This document shows positions 58,161 to 64,000 of a stretch of 64,000 nucleotides of DNA, piece by piece. The notes under the pieces are model-generated. The model made no database searches. It had not been told where the DNA came from and saw only the letters and a program-made list of their open reading frames with translations. The position numbers and the translations under genes are program-made. Within the stretch, counting starts at the first letter, position 1; each line of letters starts with the position of its first letter. Source of the stretch: Occultella aeris (lineage in GTDB: Bacteria > Actinomycetota > Actinomycetes > Actinomycetales > Beutenbergiaceae); assembly GCF_902703175.1 (NCBI RefSeq), contig NZ_CACRYJ010000025.1, positions 1 to 64,000 on the forward strand, given 5' to 3'.

Positions 58161-60029
58161 ATGGCGGCTGCCGAGGGTGACGACTACGTCGACCCCGTGA
58201 CGCTGCGCGCCCAAGCGCGCTCCCAACGCAAGTCACTGGGCCGGCTGTCCATCCTCATCCGCCAGAGCGTCCGTCTCGTGTGGGCGTCCGGACGCGGGCT
58301 GTTCGTCGGGCTGCTCGTCCTCCAGGTCGCCGCGGCGCTCGCGCTCGCCGGTCAGGTGCTCGCGGTGCAGGCGGTCCTGACCGCCATCCTCGATCTGGAA
58401 GAGGCCGCCGGTGCGACGGCGTCGCTGTGGGCGCCCGTGCTGGTGTTGGCAGGGCTGACTGCGGTGACGTCGATCATCGGCGCCGTGCAGGGTCACATGC
58501 AGCGGATGCTCGGGGAACTCGTCGCCCGCTCGATGTGGGACCAGGTGCTCGACGTCTCGACCGGGGTCGGACTCGGCAACTTCGAGTCGCCCGACTTCTT
58601 CAATCGCCTCCAACGGGTGCAGTCGAACGCACTGTCGCGTCCGTACCAGGTGACCCAGGGCCTGATCGCCATGGGTGGTGCCCTCGCTGCCAGCATCGGC
58701 GTGGGCGCGGCGCTCGTGAGCATCAGCCCGCTGCTGCTGCCACTCCTGTTGGTCGGCGGGCTACCGGTGCTGCTGACCAGCCGCCGGGAGAGCAGGCTGG
58801 AGTTCGACTTCTCGGTGGCCCAGACCCCGGTGCTGCGGATGCGTCAGTATCTGACGCTTGTCCAGACTGGGCGAGACCAGGCCAAGGAGATTCGCGCCTT
58901 CCACCTCGCAGACTGGCTCCACAGCCGGTTCGACGCCGCCTACGCGACGTACCTGGGTGCCCTCGGCACCCACCTGCGCCGCCGTGCAACCCTCTCCGCT
59001 CTCGGGAACCTGGGCAGCGCGATCGTGCTGGTGCTCACGCTCGCCGCGCTCGTATGGCTGATCCTCGACGGTCAGGTCACAGTCGCCGGCGCGGGCGCGG
59101 CCATCGTTGCGATCCGGATGCTCGCGAGCCAGGTCCAGGCCCTCTTCGCGGGGGTCCAGCGGATCTTCGAGTCGGGTCTGTTCCTCGAGGACCTCCAGGG
59201 ATTCCTCCGGCTCGCAGAGCCGGCCAAGGAGGACTCGCAGGGCCCCGAAGCGCCGACCGGCTTCGCCGTCGTGGCCGCGGACAAGGTCCACTTCACCTAC
59301 CCGGGCTCGGATCAGCCCGCCGTCCGCGGTGCCACCGTGGAACTGCGGGCAGGCGAAGTGGTGGCGATCGTCGGCGAGAACGGATCCGGTAAGACCACCC
59401 TCGCGAAGATCCTCGCCGGCCTGTACACACCGGACGAGGGCGCGGTCCGATGGGACGGGACCGACATCCGAGCCTGGTCGCTCGCCAGCGTGCGCAGCCG
59501 CATCGCAGTCATCTTCCAGGACTTCGTGCGGTACGCGCTCAGCGCCGAGGACAACATCGCGATCGGTGACGTGTCCCGACCGCCGGACCCGAACCGTCTG
59601 CGCGCATCCGCGCGGGCCGCAGGTGCTGCGGGGGCGATCGAGTCCCTGCCGGACGGGTATGCGACTCCGCTCTCGCGTCTGTTCACGGGCGGACGGGACC
59701 TCTCCGGCGGTCAATGGCAGCGGGTGGCGATCGCGCGGGGCTACTACCGGGACGCGCCGTTCGTGATCCTGGACGAGCCGTCGGCCGCTCTCGACCCACG
59801 GGCCGAGTACGACCTGTTCGCGAGTCTGCGGCACACCCTTGAGGGTCGAACGGCACTGTTCATCTCCCACCGGTTCTCGACGGTGCGCAGCGCGGATCGG
59901 ATCTACGTCATGGAGGCGGGGAGCGTGGTGGAGCACGGCAGCCACGACGAACTCATGGCCGCCGGTGGACAGTACTCGGAGCTGTTCAAGCTCCAAGCTG
60001 CCGCCTACCTCAACGCCGATCAGACCTGA
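58161..60029 (+). CDS. ABC exporter, fused permease and ATPase
   Basis: Half-transporter of 622 residues: a six-span TMD (about 45-340) and a C-terminal ATPase with Walker A GENGSGKTT (405-413), LSGGQ (514-518), and VILDEPSAALD (D538-E539). It works as a dimer to export a lipid, peptide or other amphiphile. GAGGAG lies 7 nt before the ATG. The charged N-terminal 30 residues have no recognisable domain. It is convergent with the nucleotide-sugar operon; a role in exporting that glycan is possible but not shown. Confidence 0.94.
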   Translation: MAAAEGDDYVDPVTLRAQARSQRKSLGRLSILIRQSVRLVWASGRGLFVGLLVLQVAAALALAGQVLAVQAVLTAILDLEEAAGATASLWAPVLVLAGLTAVTSIIGAVQGHMQRMLGELVARSMWDQVLDVSTGVGLGNFESPDFFNRLQRVQSNALSRPYQVTQGLIAMGGALAASIGVGAALVSISPLLLPLLLVGGLPVLLTSRRESRLEFDFSVAQTPVLRMRQYLTLVQTGRDQAKEIRAFHLADWLHSRFDAAYATYLGALGTHLRRRATLSALGNLGSAIVLVLTLAALVWLILDGQVTVAGAGAAIVAIRMLASQVQALFAGVQRIFESGLFLEDLQGFLRLAEPAKEDSQGPEAPTGFAVVAADKVHFTYPGSDQPAVRGATVELRAGEVVAIVGENGSGKTTLAKILAGLYTPDEGAVRWDGTDIRAWSLASVRSRIAVIFQDFVRYALSAEDNIAIGDVSRPPDPNRLRASARAAGAAGAIESLPDGYATPLSRLFTGGRDLSGGQWQRVAIARGYYRDAPFVILDEPSAALDPRAEYDLFASLRHTLEGRTALFISHRFSTVRSADRIYVMEAGSVVEHGSHDELMAAGGQYSELFKLQAAAYLNADQT

Positions 60030-60054
60030 GGCCGCGCAGGGCTCCGCCGCGGCC
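60030..60054. terminator. bidirectional terminator
   Basis: GGCCGCG (60030-60036) and CGCGGCC (60048-60054) form a 7-bp stem with an 11-nt loop directly after the ABC exporter stop and 12 bp before the convergent epimerase stop. Confidence 0.6.
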
Positions 60055-60066
60055 AACTCAAGTCCG

Positions 60067-61089
60067 TCACCGCCAACGCAGGTCCTCGTCGAGGCGCCCG
60101 GCCTCCTTGTGGTCGAGGACGGTCCGGATCCGCAGGTACTTGGCCGAGGTGAACTCCTCGGCGGTGAGGCCGTGGTCCCGATAGGCGCGGTAGAGCTCCT
60201 CGACCCCGGCAGGCACCGTCCACTTCGCTTGGAAGGCCGGCAGTTCGGCAGCGATCCGGGTGAAGTCCACCCGATAGTTACGTGCATCCGGGCTCGCGCC
60301 GGGCGCGTACTCCACCACCGAACCGGGCACTACCTGGGCGACGATCTCGGCGACCTCCTTGACCCGATAGTTCTCCGAAGTGACCCCCACATTGAAGGCG
60401 CGGTCATGCACCACCTCGCGAGGCGCCTCAAGCGCCGCGAGGAATGCGCGGGAGATGTCCTCGATGTGGATCAGCGGCCGCCACGGCATGCCATCGGACT
60501 TGATGAGGACCTTGCCGGTCGTGATCGCGTAGCCGACGAGGTTGTTCACCATGAGGTCCGCCCGAAGGCTCGGCGAGACGCCGTAGGCGGTCGCGTTGCG
60601 CAGGTAGACCGGGCTGAACGTCTCGTCGGCCAGGTGGGTCAGATCCTGCTCCACCTTGATCTTCGACTCCCCATACGGGGTGAGCGGGTTGAAGCCCGCC
60701 TCCTCGGTCAGGTGCTCGTCCCCGGCGGCCCCGTACAGGCTGCACGAGGAGGAGAACAGGAAGCGGCCGACTCCGGCCTGCTTCGCGGACTCGGCCAGTT
60801 GCACGGTGCCGAGGTGGTTGATGTCGTAGGTCAGTTGGGGGCGCAGGTCGCCGAGCGCGTCGTTGGACAACGCGGCCAGGGCGATCACTGTGTCGAAGCC
60901 CTCGAGATCGGTCGGCTTGACGTCGCGCAGGTCCTTGCGAATGACCTCGGTGGTGCTGACCTCGTCATCGAACTGGCACCCCTCGTAGTAGAAGGTGTCC
61001 AAGCCGACCACGTCGTGACCGGCCGCCCGCAGCAGTGGCACCATCACCTGCCCGATGTAGCCGTTGTGGCCGGTGACCAGGACCTTCAC
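60067..61089 (-). CDS. NAD-dependent epimerase/dehydratase (nucleotide-sugar SDR)
   Basis: Extended SDR of 340 residues: GHNGYIG dinucleotide loop (7-13), ALAALSNDALG, SSSCSLYG, the catalytic PYGESK, and RNATAYG. It acts on a nucleotide-activated hexose as epimerase, dehydratase or reductase. GTG 61089 has GGAGGAG at 8 nt and overlaps the PIG-L stop by 4 nt (GTGA). Last gene of the nucleotide-sugar operon. The exact sugar cannot be read from sequence. Confidence 0.9.
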   Translation of the reverse strand: MKVLVTGHNGYIGQVMVPLLRAAGHDVVGLDTFYYEGCQFDDEVSTTEVIRKDLRDVKPTDLEGFDTVIALAALSNDALGDLRPQLTYDINHLGTVQLAESAKQAGVGRFLFSSSCSLYGAAGDEHLTEEAGFNPLTPYGESKIKVEQDLTHLADETFSPVYLRNATAYGVSPSLRADLMVNNLVGYAITTGKVLIKSDGMPWRPLIHIEDISRAFLAALEAPREVVHDRAFNVGVTSENYRVKEVAEIVAQVVPGSVVEYAPGASPDARNYRVDFTRIAAELPAFQAKWTVPAGVEELYRAYRDHGLTAEEFTSAKYLRIRTVLDHKEAGRLDEDLRWR

Positions 61090-61757
61090 GATGCGTCTCC
61101 TCCGAGTAGTACCGCCTTGCGGCTGTAGAACGCCTCGGCGTGGCGGCCGGGCGCGTGGCATTCCATTCCGCGTAGGCGCATGAGCCCGCGGAAAGTGTCG
61201 TCGTCATACCAGGGCTTCGCGAACTGCGAGGCGTAGTGCTCGCCCAGCACTCGCAGTTTGTTGGCCACATCGTCCTCCGAGAGCGGCACGAACACGTTGG
61301 GCGAGCCCATGTCCCCGTCCCACTTCGGGATCTCGTACTCAAGGATCAGGTGGTCGCGGAAGGTGTTCCAGGTCAGGTCCGAGATGGTCCGGTGATCCTG
61401 GTGCCGGTCGTGACGTTGGTGGGTGAGCACGAGGTGGGGGTCGAACTCCGACTTGACCAGCTCGAACCGGTCCTTGATCGCGTCACCGACGTAGGGGAAA
61501 TAGGACTCCCGGTACTCCCCCACCCAGATGCTGACGTCTCGGGCCTCGCGCAGCAGGTCGGTCGCGGCAGCACGTGCCTCCTCGGCGCGCTGGGGGTTTG
61601 AGGAGAACACCTCGTACCGGACGTCGAGGCCGCCGGGTCGGCGGGCGAGTCGACCGAGCGTTCCGCCGCAGCCGATCTCCACATCGTCGCAATGGGCGCC
61701 GAGTGCCAGCACTCTCAATGGTTGGCCGTCGTCGACGCCGAGGTCGAGACCGATCAT
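61086..61757 (-). CDS. PIG-L family deacetylase
   Basis: Zinc deacetylase of 223 residues with the PIG-L motif variant AHCDDVEIGCGG (H22, D24, D25; the usual form is AHPDDE) and THQRHDRHQDH carrying the second histidine set. It would remove an N-acetyl group from a sugar or sugar-lipid. ATG 61757 overlaps the upstream cytidylyltransferase stop as ATGA, and its own stop overlaps the epimerase GTG, so three genes are locked in translational coupling. Confidence 0.9.
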   Translation of the reverse strand: MIGLDLGVDDGQPLRVLALGAHCDDVEIGCGGTLGRLARRPGGLDVRYEVFSSNPQRAEEARAAATDLLREARDVSIWVGEYRESYFPYVGDAIKDRFELVKSEFDPHLVLTHQRHDRHQDHRTISDLTWNTFRDHLILEYEIPKWDGDMGSPNVFVPLSEDDVANKLRVLGEHYASQFAKPWYDDDTFRGLMRLRGMECHAPGRHAEAFYSRKAVLLGGDAS

Positions 61758-62548
61758 GCGGGCGCCGCCGGATCCTGCTCCCAGACTTTCCACGGTGCCT
61801 CGCCGCGGGCGTTCATCTCATCCATGACCTGTCGGTCCTTGAACGTGTCCATCCCTGCCCAGAAACCGTCGTACTTGTAGCCGACAAGCTTGCGGGCCTC
61901 GAGGAGTCGCCCGAACGGCTCGTAGACCAGTTCCTCACCGGGTCCGATGTAGTCGAAAATCTCGCGACGTAGCACGAAGAACCCTGCGTTGACCCACATC
62001 CCGGCGGCGCTTGACTCAGTGATCCCGGTGACGTGTGAGTCCTCGCCGAGGCCCACGATATGGAAGGTCTGACTCGGCCTCGTGCACAGGAACGTCGCGA
62101 TGGCCTCATGCGCGTGCGCGTGGTCGATCAGGGCCGGCAACGGGACGCTCGAGAGTCCGTCGCTGTAGTTCGCGAGGAACTCCTCATCATCGCCGAGGAA
62201 GTCCTTGACCTTGACCATCCGCTGACCGATGTTGGTTGCCAGACCGGTGTCGACGAAGGTGATCTTCCAGTCCTGGGCGTCGGTGTGCAGCATCGTGATC
62301 TCACGGCCACCGCCGGAGAGCACGAAGTCATTGCTGAGCCACTCCTTGTAGTTGAGGAAGTACTCCTTGATGACCTCGCCCTTGTAACCGAGGCACACGA
62401 TGAACTCCGTGTGCCCGTAGTGGGCGTAGTACTTCATCAGGTGCCAGATGATCGGCCGCGAGCCGATCGGCACCATCGGCTTCGGCACGGACTCGGAGAA
62501 CTCGCGCATCCGCATCCCCATACCGCCGGCGAACAGCACGACCTTCAT
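61754..62548 (-). CDS. glucose-1-phosphate cytidylyltransferase-like nucleotidyltransferase
   Basis: Sugar-nucleotide transferase of 264 residues, RfbF-like: FAGGMGMRMRE with the activated-nucleotide GGxGxR loop and K in KPMVPIG, LGYKGEVIKEYF, FVDTG, and WVNAGFFVL. Forms a CDP- (or other NDP-) sugar as entry to a deoxy- or branched-sugar path. ATG 62548 overlaps the methyltransferase stop as ATGA. In this cluster the likely product is a 3-C-methylated or deoxyhexose for a surface glycan. Confidence 0.9.
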   Translation of the reverse strand: MKVVLFAGGMGMRMREFSESVPKPMVPIGSRPIIWHLMKYYAHYGHTEFIVCLGYKGEVIKEYFLNYKEWLSNDFVLSGGGREITMLHTDAQDWKITFVDTGLATNIGQRMVKVKDFLGDDEEFLANYSDGLSSVPLPALIDHAHAHEAIATFLCTRPSQTFHIVGLGEDSHVTGITESSAAGMWVNAGFFVLRREIFDYIGPGEELVYEPFGRLLEARKLVGYKYDGFWAGMDTFKDRQVMDEMNARGEAPWKVWEQDPAAPA

Positions 62549-63816
62549 TGCGAGCTCCCGACGGGCCAGTCGACGATCGCTGCCTCCGGGATCGGCACGA
62601 CACACTTGCCGCCCCACTCCCTGATGTAGTCCAGCTGCGCGACGATCTCGTCCTTGAGGTTCCACGGCAGGATCAGGACATAGTCCGGCTTGGTCTCGGC
62701 GATCCGGCCCGGCTCGTGGATCGGGATGTGGGTACCGGGCGTGTACCGGCCGTGCTTGTAGGGGTTCCGGTCCACGGTGTAGTCGAGGAAGTCGGGGCCG
62801 ATCCCGCAGTAGTTGAGCAGGGTGTTCCCCTTGCCGGGGGCCCCGTAACCGACCACCTGTGCGCCGTCGCGCTTGACCCCGATGAGGAAGTCGAGCAGTT
62901 TGCGCTTGGTCTCGCGGACCTGCTCCGCGAACAGCTCATAGGTCTCCGGCTGCTCCAGCCCGGCGTCCAGTTCCCGCTGGCGCAGCGCCAGCAGACGCTC
63001 ACTCAACGCCGGCGCGTCCGGTCCCTCGTGCGTTGCGTGGATCCGCAATGAGCCACCGTGGGTCCACAGTTCCTCGACGTCGTGGATCACGAGGCCGTGC
63101 GCGGCGAAGATCCGCTCGGAGGTCACCAGCGAGAAGTACGAGAAGTGCTCGTGATAGATGGTGTCGAACTGGTTCTCCTCCATCAGCCGCAGCAGATGTG
63201 GGAACTCGATCGTGATCAGGCCCCCGGGTGCGAGCAGGAGCTTCATCCCGGCCACGAACGTGTTGAGGTCCGGTACCTGCGCGAGCACGTTGTTGCCGGC
63301 GATGAGGTCCGCCCTGGTGCCCTCGGCGACCAGCCGCTGCGCCAGTTGCTCGTCGAAGAACTCCACCAGGGTCGGCACGTTGCGTTCGTCGACGGCGACC
63401 TTCGCCACGTTCGCCGCCGGCTCGATGCCGAGGACCGGCACGCTGGCTTGGACGAAGTACTGAAGCAGGTAGCCGTCGTTGCTGGCGAGCTCGACGACCA
63501 GGCTGTCGGCGCCGAGGCTCTGCTCGGCGATCATCTTCTCGACGTAGGTACGAGCGTGCTCGAGCCAGGCGTCCGAGTAGGACGAGAAGTACGCGTACTC
63601 GGTGAAGATGTCCTCGCGGGAGACGTACTCCTGCAACTGCACGAGGAAGCACTGGTCACAGACCCAGGTGTGCAGGGGATAGAACGGCTCCATGGCGTTG
63701 ACCTGGTCCGCCGGCACGAAACTCTCGCACAGCGGGGACATGCCCAGGTCGGCGAACGTGCGGGTCAGGATGGCCCCGCAGAAGCGGCACGGGCCGCCGG
63801 TCAGGTCTTCGGACAT
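62545..63816 (-). CDS. NDP-sugar C-methyltransferase-like SAM enzyme
   Basis: Protein of 423 residues with the three-part layout of sugar C-methyltransferases (TylC3/TcaB9 type): N-terminal zinc domain (CRFC at 10-13, CDQC at 53-56), a central SAM-dependent domain (ELASNDGYLLQYF, GIEPAAN, EFPHLLRLMEENQFDTIYHEH) and a C-terminal domain with VGYGAPGKGNTLLNY and VDRNPYKHGRY. It would add a branch methyl to an NDP-4-keto-hexose. Its stop overlaps the next gene's start, and another enzyme of the same type begins upstream. Confidence 0.92.
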   Translation of the reverse strand: MSEDLTGGPCRFCGAILTRTFADLGMSPLCESFVPADQVNAMEPFYPLHTWVCDQCFLVQLQEYVSREDIFTEYAYFSSYSDAWLEHARTYVEKMIAEQSLGADSLVVELASNDGYLLQYFVQASVPVLGIEPAANVAKVAVDERNVPTLVEFFDEQLAQRLVAEGTRADLIAGNNVLAQVPDLNTFVAGMKLLLAPGGLITIEFPHLLRLMEENQFDTIYHEHFSYFSLVTSERIFAAHGLVIHDVEELWTHGGSLRIHATHEGPDAPALSERLLALRQRELDAGLEQPETYELFAEQVRETKRKLLDFLIGVKRDGAQVVGYGAPGKGNTLLNYCGIGPDFLDYTVDRNPYKHGRYTPGTHIPIHEPGRIAETKPDYVLILPWNLKDEIVAQLDYIREWGGKCVVPIPEAAIVDWPVGSSQ

Positions 63817-63831
63817 TCGTGGTTCTCCGGA

Positions 63832-64000
63832 TCAGACGGTCTGGACGTTGGCGTCGACACCGAGGTCTGCGAGCATCTGCCCGATCTCGGTGGCGTAGTA
63901 CGGGTTCATCACCAGGACGGTTCCTGGGGGGTCGGTCACGAGGGCGTCCGGCGGCACCACGGCCTGCCCGGTCCCGGCGAGGAAGGTGCCTTGCTTGCGG
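63832..64000 (-). CDS. C-terminal end of a second C-methyltransferase-like protein (partial)
   Basis: The last 55 codons of a gene running off the right edge: FLAGTGQAVVPPD, LVMNPYYATEIGQML and DANVQTV at the end. This matches the C-terminal domain of methyltransferases like the next gene, which it precedes by 15 nt. Start and full length lie outside the window. Confidence 0.75.
   Translation of the reverse strand, partial: RKQGTFLAGTGQAVVPPDALVTDPPGTVLVMNPYYATEIGQMLADLGVDANVQTV

Overview
The window is high-GC DNA with dense, mostly intact coding sequence, frequent GTG starts and promoters of the TANNNT type placed 6-8 nt before start codons. It carries a conserved actinobacterial core block: metG, tatD, G5/Rpf-type cell-wall lytic enzymes, rsmA and ispE, with rsmI divergent from a GT39 protein mannosyltransferase. 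The best guess is a free-living Actinomycetes chromosome, probably Micrococcales. I see no rRNA, tRNA, CRISPR array, prophage or insertion sequence.

Layout. 0.1-5 kb: an ABC-F ATPase and an MMPL exporter divergent from its TetR regulator. 5-12.7 kb: ispE-rsmA, two tandem lytic enzymes with G5-type architecture, tatD and metG, all on the minus strand. 12.8-18.4 kb: an orphan OmpR-like DNA-binding protein divergent from a 1500-residue secreted subtilase, separated by a phased array of 11-bp repeats. 18.5-23.5 kb: a minus-strand run folE, FAD oxidoreductase, FolP2-like protein, RibD-type reductase, quinoprotein-like dehydrogenase, divergent from a cysteine-rich SufR-like regulator. 24-31.5 kb: SDR, aminotransferase, nicotinamidase, GNAT, rsmI, PMT, nucleotidyltransferase. 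31.5-37.8 kb: sugar ABC importer divergent from an alpha-L-rhamnosidase, with a LacI-type operator between them. 37.9-45.5 kb: HNH protein, aldo/keto reductase, a TetR regulator divergent from a two-domain TIGR03086/epoxide hydrolase fusion, GH20 hexosaminidase, TetR-SRPBCC pair, Xi-class GST-like protein. 45.5-54.6 kb: GT2, ABC-F, two MFS transporters (one with an in-frame stop near its N-terminus), a 40-residue cysteine-rich protein, a winged-helix regulator, LysR and a YeiH-type exporter. 54.6-58.1 kb: FdhF/YdeP molybdoenzyme divergent from fdhD. 58.2-64 kb: an ABC exporter convergent with a translationally coupled nucleotide-sugar operon that runs off the right edge.

The most distinctive points are these. 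Nine or more CTGA-centred units sit at exact 11-bp spacing between the receiver-less regulator and the protease gene. The rsmI and PMT leaderless promoters are interlocked, with start codons only 33 bp apart. A nonsense codon interrupts an MFS gene. A nine-codon leaderless leader ORF overlaps fdhD. Many regulator genes have clean palindromic operators at their promoters, so much of this region's local regulation can be read from the sequence.
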